Shown here: positions 11,261 through 22,959 of the stretch, in pieces
Position numbering within the stretch: position 1 is the stretch's first letter
Layout of the letters: each line of letters starts with the position of its first letter
Assembly (NCBI RefSeq): GCF_000237925.1
Contig: NW_017386139.1
Location: 1 to 64,000, forward strand
Direction of reading: 5' to 3'
Length of the DNA stretch: 64,000 bases
Source of the DNA: Schistosoma mansoni
Taxonomy: Eukaryota > Platyhelminthes > Trematoda > Strigeidida > Schistosomatidae
Position numbers and translations under genes: made by a program
Notes under the pieces: generated by a model
What the model saw: the letters and a program-made list of their open reading frames with translations, nothing else
What the model was told of the DNA's origin: nothing
The model's database searches: none

Positions 11261-14200
11261 CCCAAAATTACTTCGGTAGTACATTTTTCATGTGGCTTAT
11301 AGCCATATAAAGGATTAGTCGGAAACCATCAATTTCCGTTGATTGTATAAACGGTGTAGCTATTATAACTATCCAGAACTATAGATAATAAAATGGAAAC
11401 AGAGAACACAGAACAACAGCAATATTTGGTATGAAAAGTCTATTGCGATGCCTGTACCAGGTTGTTTCATGATCTACTATTCGAGTTAGATATTATTTAA
11501 ACTAGTTAAGTTTACTGGGGATGGTGTACATGTAAACTATTTCCAGTTAGGGAAGTTTTAAAATGAGATCGTTTCATTAATAATCAAGATGTACGGATGC
11601 CATAATTAGGCATTTTGTACATTGATTTGCATTATTGGATGTAAAAGATAATTTCCTACGTATTTTAAATATTAGATTTTTAATGCTGCTTTAAACTGTT
11701 GTGGGTTTGTATTTGGTACATAATAGACTCATCATGTGCACCCTTATTTCACTTCCTTGCATCGAGCAATACCAATCTTTGTTCCAATAGACGGTAGCAA
11801 ATAAACAGTTGAGTTCACACTCAATTAAAAGTAGCAGTATCTGTACTTTGTCAAGTTATTTGTGAGTCTTATCCATGATACTATAGACTGATATCGCTAA
11901 CCAATCTCTCTCACTTACATACCAAGATTGAAGGCTCAGTCAAAATCGCATAGTTCATCATTAAGGAACTCCAAGTGAAATGACAAGATATTTGTAGAAC
12001 GACCAGATATAGGTTCATATGTTCTGCCAATGAACACAAGTGATTAAGTTGTTGGACTGATATCAATTCTAAACGACTAATTAAGATCAAAGATTGATAT
12101 ATAACAAAGATTTGACTGATTGAATGACAGGACGAAGATTGACAATACTCAGTAAACTTCCAAAAGAAAGAGTGATTGTTAAATCTACCTAAAATTATAC
12201 AAAGCCTCGAGGGTCTCATCCGCCTGGCATGTATGATATGCCGAATATAATATAAACATGATGTGCCAATTTGACCTATTTTATCAATGATTATTTCACC
12301 TTATGACAAAAGTGTATGCTTGCTGGCAGAGACGTTTGATCCCGTTCGTTGGCGATTGGCTACTTATACATTAAAATATTCATCACCGTTTGCCAACAAA
12401 CTGAGTCATACAAACACTTCTGGGAAGTTGGCGAGTTTGTGAAGTAACATCATTGTTTACCAAAGTACCGATTGAAGAAAATATGGAGTTGATTTGACAG
12501 ACTTGAGACTTTTTAACTCTACCATCATTAGACTTCAACGAATGCTAATGATATGGATGATAGATATTCAATGTGATGGCATCATAGTGTGCCTTAGGGA
12601 AGTCTACTGGGTTTTTATGCCATAGGCTATTTATTTATTTCATCTTAAAAAGACCAAGCTTAAAAGTGTGACTGATGAGATGGGGAATTATTCCAGTTAA
12701 GTTAACGAAATGTTTATCGCATGTAATAAGCAACAACATGTGACTTGACTGCTATGGCTTTATATCAAGGAGCAAATGAATGGATGTTCACAGAAATTTA
12801 CTGACATAAAAAGAAAGACAAAAATCATAAAGCAACTACAATAAGCGTAAAATATATTTCTATTTAACAATGTTGAAGGTGCAACCGATAGAAAAGTTAC
12901 TACATTAATCAGAACGTATCCTAAAGCTAAACTGATGACATTGTACAAATCTACTAGCTATTAGTTCAGTTAATGATGCGTATGCGTTTTAAGATACTGT
13001 TAGATGCATGAAGAAATTTATGTGCCAAAGTTGTTAGACCGCTGGTCCCAAATTTCTGTACATATTCCAAAATGTTTCCAATAAAAAATAATGACAACTT
13101 TAAGTATTACTAATTGCAAACATCTCTTTGATACAAGATATCAGGTAGAGATCTAGAAATTATTTAAAGTTATTCATGAATAATAAACCCCAGTTTTCTA
13201 AAATCGTCTGCAACCATTATTAACCAATTTCTGAAACCGAATTTGTGTTCAAGAAGAAAGAGTAATGAAGTCTTCGTCACCATTGTTACATGAACTTTAT
13301 TTTATTACACCCCTTTCAACCGTTTCCTTTATTTTGTTTGTATCATTTCTAATTCATAATTTTATTTTGAACCAAATTACCTTAATTCATGTTATTCTTA
13401 ATTACAATTAGTTTGTTTTCCTTCATTTCATTACATAATCAATTAATGTTTATTTCTACGATGTTTTGAAATCTTTCTTTTTTTCGCACTGTGTCCTTCT
13501 TGTTGTTTTAATTTCGATCTTTGTTTCACGATAATTCTAATCACTTTCACATGACTAAATATGTCAGTTTCTATGTATAATACTGTAGGTTGTGGGCAGT
13601 TGATGAGGATTTGACGAAAGATAATTAATTTGTATCACCATGTTCAAATTTTTGTTTCTTCTCTCTTTGTATCTAATTGAAAAATAAAATTTAGAGAATA
13701 ATTGTATCTACTACTTTATATGAATTCAGTATTAAATGTTCACTGAATTACTTTGTTTAGGTAAAATAACCAACTAATCAAAACGGGATGTTTAATTGGA
13801 ATGTCCATAGGTTTTTGTTTGTTCACTTTTTATCTCTTGTACTAAACAGATATGTTTATGGACAAATCTGACATCCAGCTACATAGTCAAGATCTATTCA
13901 CTGTGTACTTTATTTGTTATTTTATATGTATGATGAGAATTATAAAAGTAGAAATAGGTTAAGCTTATTCTACAAAATATAATTTACTAAACATATGGTC
14001 TTATTTTTACTTTTGTCATGTATGCATACAGATAATTTTTGATGTCTTATTTATTTTAAGCGAACAAATAAACAAAAATGACATTTATACAGGAGTGTGA
14101 GTTGCTTCGTTTTGTTTTTTCGTAAATAAGGTTTATTTCTATAATAGAGCACCATGAGAAACTCCATTAGATGACAGAAGTTTCTTATCCTCAAATGCTT

Positions 14201-14869
14201 TGATTCATTAATAATCGGTCAAAGCTACATATGTAAACTAATTAAATGTTGACACCGGTAAGTTTAAATAGATAGTCAGCACCTTTCTCTCAGAAGAGAG
14301 TTACTGAAGTCTAGGATTTTTGTTTCTTATCAAAAATGTAATTAGATAACAGAAAATGATTACGAAATGAAAGTGATATTAGGTTAAGACTTCAGTTTAA
14401 ACATATCATATGCTTACCAATTATTGGATAAATTCTATGAAATTATTGTTGTAGATCATGATCTTTGTAATCAAACAAGTTATTACTAACACAAGAACTC
14501 AGAATTATGTTATATCAAAACTTGATAGAATTTTAGGACATCGATAGCGGAATAATGAACTAAAGGTGTCATGCTCGTCACTTGACATGAAGATCCAATG
14601 TTCACTACTATGTGGGAGTGCTGACCTTTGATTACTAAGAAATCAATTTTGAAAACGCTTCCTGCCCACGTTAGTTCCAGCGAATAACACTTTCAGATGA
14701 ATTTAAGTACGTGGAACTTATCTAGGTTTATAGCTCGCTAGAATCATTTATGTCACAACGGCCTTGTGAATTTCATTAAATAATCTATTACTTGATTATT
14801 TAAGTATATACTATCAACCAGGAGTCTATAATCAAATTTGTCCAATGTTCACATTTTCAATATTTCCGA
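11261..14869. other. No supported gene
   Basis: AT-rich spacer. A 102-codon minus-strand open frame at 11911-12219 lacks splice context and recognisable motifs. A few GC-richer patches (12200-12240, 12320-12470) may be repeat debris but match nothing else here. Confidence 0.45.
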
Positions 14870-16434
14870 ATTTCTATTCATGTTCTTGACGTCTGCCTCT
14901 AATTCTCGGATTCGCGTATTCTTCGGTAATCCTTTTATTTTGAGGATTCCATGTTAGAATTTGAATTGTGATGCACTTTAATGGTTTCCATAAAAGTGGC
15001 TTATCCCCCAGCGACGTCTTCTAATTTTCTCTTCGACTGCATGTATTTTGTTCTCTGCCAAAGCAGGTTATTGGTGATGGTTTCTGTATAGTGGATCTAA
15101 AATATTTTGCGTAAACAGCTGTATTGAAATATTGTACCGTATTATCAATGATCGTGGCGGTTCTACAAGTTTCAACTCCACACAATAGAATTGTCCTAAC
15201 ATCAGTGTTGAAAATTCTGTCTTTGATGTTAGGTGAAAGTTGTTTTGAGTTCCACTTAAGCCTTCTACCCATTCCAGAGCATCATCAAGTGTGATTTGGT
15301 TGATGCTCATTATGTTGTACTTCTGAATCTTGCTTCTACCGTTGTGAATACCGAACCCCTATTGCTGCTACATTGACTGTCCCCGTCTACATTTGATATT
15401 TTGTGTGCTATCAACTACTAACTCTAGACCACGCACATGCGTCCAACGTGTTCCCTGTATTCCATGCTTTTCCTAAGATGTGAAGGTCTTCATAATGCGG
15501 TCATCAACCACATGAAAGAGCGAAGATGAAAGTAGACAGTCTTGCCTGAGGCCAGTGTTCACTTGGAATGAAACTATGAGCTGGTCTCTATGCAAATCAT
15601 TCCCTTTTACGAGTCCCATAGATTCAATGAAGATCCGACAAGGCTCGCCTATCCGCGCTGTTGAATGCTTCCTCATAATCAAGGAAGTTGATGAAAAGAG
15701 ATTGGCCCCATGTAAGTGGTTTTTTAGCAATGATCTGCAGTGTAGTGATTTGTTTGGTACATGATCGATCTTTACGAAAAACGGTTTGTTGGCTTCTAAG
15801 TTGAGCATTCAATGAATCTCCCATTCGGTTTGGTAACACTCTGTTAAACACTTTTCCTACTATTGATAATAGTGTGATGCATCTGTAGTTACCAAGATTT
15901 CCTTTTCCTTGTATCTTGATAAGGTATCCTTCTCCTCAGTCTGTTGATACTAGTCCTCACTCTCATATCTTTCAGGACAGAACATAGAACATCTTTGCAA
16001 TTGCCTCGATGTCTGACTTTAGAGGTCCAGGTCTTGCCCTGTCTGGTTCAGTTGCTTTGCAAATCTTGATATGTCTGACAGACTTGCTAGTTTCTCTGTT
16101 GTTGGTGACATAGCATTTATGGAGAGGTTGGTGTGGGCCAATTCGATGCACGGTGAGTCCAGTGACGTTAATATATGCCAGAGTTCTTTAAAGTGTTCCA
16201 TTTACCTGATCCTCTGCTCTTAAGCCTCAGTGATTGGATTTCATTCTTTGTTACTAATTGATCACTGTATTATTATATTTTCCCAAATGGTTCGTGGTTG
16301 TGTTATATAGTTCTTTCATATTTCTTTCCCTCACAGCCTTTTCTGTTGTATTTGTTAGGTCTTCTACAGATTTCAGTCTGTAGCGGTAAATAAATCCCCC
16401 AAATTAGTAGTTATATATGTCTATAGTGGTTTGG

Positions 16435-16686
16435 CTCCGAGAGCGTTCCTAAGACTTTGTTTATCAATCACCTTTGTAACCGTTATTAAATAAATCCCAA
16501 CGGTAACATAAATTCAGAAGGCGACACGAAGCACCGAACACAGTTTACTATTGGATAGTGCAGATAAAAAAAATTACAAACACACCAAGTGGATTTGAGC
16601 AGAAAGGCTAATACGCTTAAGCAAGAGAATACAAACACGGATTCCGAGTCAAATTGAATGGAAGTGAAACAATTAATATGATTCAA

Positions 16687-16729
<43 letters not shown>

Positions 16730-17210
16730 GATAATTCTAAGAATCTCTGAGAATCTTTGAAATCATTACATTCATATTAGTTAACAACCAACAGAAATAT
16801 TAAATTAGACCCCGTCTATCAGCTCCCCCCCTCCGTCAGGGTCATTTGGAAGCCTGGTGTAAGGTCAATGGAACAATAAGTTTAAATTGAATATAAAATC
16901 GAACAAAACCATTGAATCTACTAGGATACCCGATCACAAATAAGGGCGATAGAATCAACGTCCGAGCTGAAGGCTCTCGGACATTCATCCGCACCAGATA
17001 ACGAATAAGAATGTCGTGTTACTCATCCCTTGCAACTACTAGTCGGCTTGAACCAAACACCTCTCATTAAATTGGCAAATTTCCAGATATATCTTCGAAC
17101 TCATTCATCCTTAACTTCTGATTTGACTGGGTTAATATCTCTCAATTATAAAAGTGTTACAGACAAAGCGTTGTCAAAGCCTGAATATCTGTGGCATCTT
17201 TAATTTTTTC
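16435..17210 (-). mobile_element. Insertion in the LINE, LTR-element-like 3' end
   Basis: LINE homology stops at ~17210 and resumes at ~16430, so ~775 bp was inserted. On the minus strand the insert has a G-rich polypurine-like tract (16822-16840) followed by TGATAGACGGGG, which looks like a polypurine tract plus LTR start. A perfect hairpin (GTCCGAG / CTCGGAC, 16959-16982) and a TA microsatellite lie inside. Inference: a 3'-end fossil of an LTR element that jumped into the older LINE. Family unknown. Confidence 0.45.
16689..16726. repeat. (AT)n microsatellite, ~19 units
   Basis: A perfect AT dinucleotide run inside the insertion that splits the LINE. Confidence 0.95.
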
Positions 17211-18647
17211 ACCCGTACTGCTCTTCGTTCGCCGTTCGTTTACTTCTGCATATACTGCCAATGCCTCGGACTTCTCTGCCTTAAATCAGCTGTTGCTGAC
17301 TACCATCCCTTGTTTTTCCTTTCTGTAATCTTTCTCAGGCTGTCTACAATCACACATTTTTGATGCTAGTGCTTCGTGTGGCCTAGAGCCCCTTAAAATC
17401 TTGAAGTTTTTATTTTGTCTATTTTTTCTAGCTGCTCTGAAAAGTGGTATCTTCCCCTTGTAGTAGATATTGTAAAACGTGGAGGTTGTCGCTAAGAGCT
17501 TAAATGAACTGTCTGACCCTGTTAAAATTTCAAAGGATAGCTATATTAAATGCTCATAGAGGTGCTTGCTCAATCATCCAATGCTTCTTTAGCAACCGTT
17601 TTAGCTTGGCCTCTACTAGGTGATATTCTGAAGGTATGTCAGTTCCCCTCTTTGTTTTTCATATTAAATTGACCTTATGATGTTTTACTGATACAGATAT
17701 GATAGACTTAGTTTTCCATAGTGTGGCCCAATGAAATCCATGTAACTCTGTGTATGCATTTATGGTGGTAAATACTGCCATCCATAACCATGTTGTTAAA
17801 AGTGCACAGATTTACCAGCCTCTTACTATCCTCGTTTTTGCCTCCCAGGCCATGTCGCCCTTTGGTGCTTTTACACATGGTCTTGTCTATTCAGACATTG
17901 GCGTTTAGGTCTACCACCAGAATGATCAGGTTTTTTCTTGAATATCTCTCTAAAATAAACTCCAACCTTCCATTAAACTGGTTATATTTTTTTCAACTCT
18001 ACCGCCGACGGATGCGTAGCATTGGACCATTTTTTTCTTTTATTTTGGAGGATGCTTTGATGATCCTGAATCCATGAGTTTCCCATTTTATATGTGCCTG
18101 TTTTAAAAACATTACTACAACTCTGTGTGTATAGGGGGAGCATTTTTTGAATAACCAGAATACAACACAATCTCTACTGAAGTTAGTATCTATTTTGGCT
18201 AGATTGTGTTCGTTGAGTTTCACTTATTTTGAACACAGCTATATTGTATCTCCTGATTTCTGCGGTTATTAGGAAGATCTACCACAACATTCTATACATT
18301 TGTATTTGTCGGTAGACTAATTCTTAGAAGGTTTATAAGCTTCGGCGCTTCCAGGGACTATCAGACTTGGCCTCTAAGCTTGACAACTCAGATATTTATA
18401 TCTATTAAGCTTTTTGTAGAGGGTTTTCGTTTTACCCTACATCCAATCCTTCTTTTTTAATTGGGGTTTTGGCTAACAGTAAATCTTAAGGGGCTCCATA
18501 TGGAGTTAAATAATAAATATTTCATTGAAATTCATCTTGGTTGAAAGAATTTATTTTGTGAGCGGTGATCAGTGTGGATGTGGTATAAATGTTCTAAAAC
18601 AAAAATATATTGAACTTGTTTACTCAATACTGGAACTTCTCTTCCAG

Positions 18648-18722
18648 ATGAATCAAGAAAAAAAAAATTTGACATCTCAAAAATCATTATCACAGAATCA
18701 ACAACTAACCTTTAGAAATTTA
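18648..18722 (+). CDS. Candidate exon, pairs with 19606-19923
   Basis: A good acceptor (CTTCTCTTCCAG, ending 18647) precedes an ATG, giving 25 codons to a moderate donor TTA|GTAACC (18723). Phase 0 at both ends matches the phase 0 start of the exon at 19606. The peptide is Gln/Ser/Lys-rich (MNQEKKNLTSQKSLSQNQQ). The start codon could be the initiator or internal. If no donor is used, the frame runs to a stop at 18783-18785. Support comes only from splice context and phase. Confidence 0.35.
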
Positions 18723-19605
18723 GTAACCTTAAGAAAAGGTTTTAAAATTTTCCCATCTGTCCTTACAATCTTAAGTCAACAATGAGATAATTCTGCGATT
18801 CTGAATTTTGATGTCAATTTCTTGAAAATTGTCAGCAGGAAGTTCAAGTTGAAGGTTTGATACTCTGCAAGATACTCTGTCATCAATAAATAATGTTGAT
18901 TTCATGTCGTTATTCAATTTTGTGCATTATTATTTATTTTCGGATGGTTATTTCTGTTGACCTTGAGATAGGATAGACAAGAATAATCAATCAAACTCAA
19001 GAGATTAAAGTAAGAACAGGAAAAGCAACTTATCTGAAATGTGTCGAATAATAATTTAGTTTATTTAGGAAGTCAGTAATTGAATAAATTTTTGAATAAA
19101 TAGACTACTGAATAAAAGTTTATCGTTTCCGTTAAATTGTCAATTATTGAAGCCGATTCATTATTATTCAAATATATGAAGTTGGTGTTTTTCTTTAGAC
19201 CGATTTCACTGTGCACGAAACAAATATAAAATTCATCAAATATGTCATCTTAAGCTAATATAAGGGAGTTTAATATAAACTAGAATTTCCTTGTGGACGT
19301 TTAAGGTTCAAGGATGCTTGATTATTGGTTGGAGGAAAAGGCAACACCGATAGATTAGTACGTAGTTGGTTAAATTATATGAAAAGATCAATATCTTATG
19401 AGATTGACTATTCATCAATATTTATGATAACTTAACTACCCGCGGTAATGAAGTCCACAGCGCTTCAATTTAATTAGATGATCTAAAAATAAATTTGGAG
19501 GAAATGTTTCATCCTTCGTGTTGTGACCAAAATATTTTTTACTGTCGATACTTCATTCTTCAAATATCCAAAGAATAAGTAAGATATTTTTCAGTTTTCT
19601 TCTAG

Positions 19606-19923
19606 GATATTATAAATATAATGAGACAATGTCACGTTTTAATGGAGCAACTTATACCAAATAGTTGGATGGAACTGAGTACGGAAAAATCTTTTACTAA
19701 AAGAATCCATCAGAACTGGCATTTGAAGAGGACTAATTATAAGAACAAGATCCGTTTGTTTGGACTCAGTAGTCAGGTTATGCCTATAAAAAGCAGAAAT
19801 AAACGTTCTTTAAAGCATATAATACCCAAAGATTTTGTTCCAAAGAGCACCCATCATCAAAGTATGACAACAACCTTTGGAAAATCAACATCCCCTGTGA
19901 CGAAAACTGTCACAAGACTGAAG
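19606..19923 (+). CDS. Probable internal exon, basic protein of unknown function
   Basis: A 318 nt exon in phase 0 at both ends: acceptor TTTTCTTCTAG| at 19605/19606 and a near-consensus donor AAG|GTAAAG at 19923/19924. It encodes 106 residues (DIINIMRQCHVLMEQLIP near the start), basic overall and rich in Lys, Arg, Ser and Thr, with no membrane segment or recognised domain. The frame happens to continue past the donor to a stop at 20041. The length of open frame with two good splice sites makes this the best-supported anonymous exon in the left half. No downstream partner exon was identified. Confidence 0.55.
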
Positions 19924-20790
19924 GTAAAGTTAGTACGAAAATATTTTGAGTTGAAAAGCATCGATCATAATCGCAGAAGAAATGAGAGTAAACTAAATTA
20001 TACCCACTTAACAACACATGAATTCATTATTCAGTTTCTATGAAAATTATTCTAAAAGGTGTAAAACACAGATACTATAGGAAACTGTACGATAGCCTAC
20101 AGTGTCGAGCTTAGGTTAACCTTTAAGAGTAACAAACGATATTTTGATGGAATGGTTTCAAAACATGTTGAAGATAATTATCAATCGTTCTTATTTGCAT
20201 TTTAATTACCATGCGAAAGTGATTAGCAGAAGAAACAGAATATGTGTTATGATAACACAAAATATGTGTATTATGATCAAATAAGAAGAAAACGACGTAG
20301 GAAAAATTAGCATAATTACTTTTTTCCTATAAAAAGGAAACAATAAACGGACCGAACAATATTAACTAACAACCAGTTCTTAAAAATACCTTTATGAGAC
20401 ATAAATACGGAAATGGATGACAATGACTGTTTTTTTATGCAAATAAGTGTATTGAACGAAATCATAAAGCATCTACTTTAATCAAGAAATACCTCTATTC
20501 ACCGGTTAGAATTGACGTTATATACTTAATACGTTGGGGAATATAAAAAATTATTTAGTTAGACAATCTATACAATTTTATTTATTGCTTTATACTATAA
20601 TAATAATCATTTCAAAATAAATTATGAAGTAAATATTTAAAGGATTGTCTTTTCCGGTGTTTAACGTACTGGACAAAAGTGATTAATCTTGGTTAAACTG
20701 AATAACAAGAAGTTTTTATTTGCCTGAAAGTCCAAACTTCCGATAGACTGCTCATTCATCAATTTCAGCTCGCCCACTATTCTATAGTTG

Positions 20791-20822
<32 letters not shown>

Positions 20823-22959
20823 CTCATGGTCTCTGTAGATTGTGGAGAGTACAACACATTTAAAACATTGAGTCAAAATTCAAAGTTCCTTTTTTACAAC
20901 CTTGATCATTCCGTTATGTTGTATTACCGCTAATGCCCTCAGTAACACACCTTCAATACTATTCAGTTCACTAGTTAATGCTTAACACTTGAAGTATAGG
21001 GAATCTATCTCAAAGCTTGTCATTAGTTAGAGTTTCAATAAGTTTTGTCCGGCATCAAATCAGGAACACAAATTGGTTTAAAACTATACAAATTCTGCGA
21101 AACAATAATCAAGTGGCTGTTAAAATATTCAATGAGATATTTATTGATGTTGATACATGAACAGAAAACTGAAAAATCGTTGACTTGATTTGAAAATTTT
21201 ACGCTTGCAGATTAGCTTTTTAATCTGGAATAAGCTATTATATACTATAGCAATAATCAATTCTGTCAGTTAAATGAAATCGAACACATGTCAGCCAAAA
21301 ACATGCCCACAATAATAACAAGAATCAAACAGAATAGTTGCGTGATTTGAAACTTTATACATAATTATATTTTATAGATTTTTTCGAAATTAATCCAATT
21401 TCATGAAGCAGCAAAGAAAACTAATGAATTTATAAGCAACTAGATCAAACGGTTATATTGGTCCTAACTCATACTAGTCGTCACGAAAAGTAGCATAATT
21501 GGAAAATCCAGAAAATTTATTCTCTCCTGAAAATTTAGACGTTTTAGATTCAGTACACTACTGTAAAAATGCAGCTCAGCTTTGTTTAATTTTACTTATA
21601 AACTTTCATCAAAGGCTGGAGATAATTAGAGTTTGATCTTTCCTAACATTTCGCCGTTGATTTGTGAACCTACTCCATTCTGTCATCATAACACTCTCAT
21701 TTTTATCAATGAGAAACTATATCCTTTATTCATCAGTTAAATGCTTCACTTATTAATTTCAGTTCTAAACAGACATAAGGCTTTGGTTTAGATACCTCAA
21801 GCATTCTAGTGAACTGTTCAGAATGGAATGCTTGATGTAAATATGAACCACAGAAGTGTCATAATCCATCATTCTTCATCTCTGTAGATAATTTTGCAAC
21901 AATTCACAGATATCATATATACTTGGAGTAATACGTTTGTGTCAACTTATATAATCATCTGACTATTCATCCATTTTGAATTATTCTTTTTACTTTTCAT
22001 GATATTTTGATAGTACATTGAAAAAAACTAAATTAATGATGAATCTAAATAATGCAAGCTTTTCCTAATTACACTATCTAGAATAAGGATGAAGTTTTGA
22101 TCATTTACTCTGGTTTTGTAGACATTTTGTAGAAACCAGACATATTCGAATAGTGATGTAAACTGAACATAATCAATTCGAATCACCATGACAGAATTAG
22201 ATGGTTCAAACTTTCAACTTTATTTAATTTATCTTTCAGTGAACAACTTTCCCATTTTTACTTAACCCCATAAGTAATATTTTTACTGGAAATTCACGTA
22301 GCTTATACAAGAGCATTATTTATTACGGCCCACTTTTGTATATCATCATTCATCCACTGATTTAATATAAAACTCTACTACAAGGTAGTCTGTCGAAGTA
22401 ACTTCTATGGATTACGTTAAATGTACTGGTTTATTTTTTATTCTGTCAGATGATTGGAGGTAGTCAAAAGAAAACCTCTAATCTGGGTTTCGTGGTGGAT
22501 TAGATTCTTCAGCATCCTATACCTGTAATCTTGAGGTAACGGGTGACATTTGTGGAATCAAAACCTACCTTGAGCTATATAACAAAAAATCAACCAATCT
22601 ATAAAGTTGGCGTTATCGGCTATAACAGAAAAAGGACAGTATAAATAAAAGTTAATACTTTTAGTTTCAACTTGAAGTGAAGTTTGCTGATCCAATGTAG
22701 GAATAAAGAAGAATAAAATAGACACCGAGTTGATGAATAAGTGATATATATTGATCACTCATTTTGCATGTTTAGAACTTAAATGAAAAACAGTAGTTTA
22801 TATTCAGCTATTTACTAAATACTTTATTAAAACCTTACAATACAATCAGATAGAATATGTAACCTACCTGATAAATAGTTCAAAACTACTTCGGAATAAT
22901 CACATATATCTCTAAGTTATATGCTTTTGGATTCATAAATACATTATTTTGTGATTCTT
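19924..22959. other. No supported gene; (TA)n at 20794-20822
   Basis: Presumed intron or intergenic DNA following the 19606 exon. A TA microsatellite lies at 20794-20822. I see no further exon with matching phase and no recognised repeat. Confidence 0.45.

Larger units (their letters stand above)
14870..18440 (-). mobile_element. Old RTE/SR2-like LINE, interrupted
   Basis: A minus-strand non-LTR retrotransposon encoding an APE-type endonuclease then a reverse transcriptase. Endonuclease remnants lie at ~17690-18330 (for example ETHGFRIIKAS near 18080 and DLNANVGIDKT near 17900). The linker follows at 17210-17640 (KSEALAVYAEVNE). RT remnants lie at 14870-16430: HFKELWHILTS (16170-16200), FRKDRSCTKQI and INFLDYEEAFNSAD (15640-15780; motif A Asp kept), TGLRQDCLLSSSLF (15510-15545; Gly of RQG changed to Asp), and the C-terminal NSKQLSPNIKDRIFNTD (~15230). 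There are multiple stops and frameshifts, and the segment holding the YADD box between ~15470 and ~15310 is gone. Dead and old. Confidence 0.8.

Noticed and set aside
11911-12219. Minus-strand 102-codon frame
   Set aside because: No motif, no splice site pair, composition typical of chance frames in AT-rich DNA.
20661-20876. Minus-strand frame with an Ile-Tyr run
   Set aside because: The run is translation of the TA microsatellite, not a coding signal.
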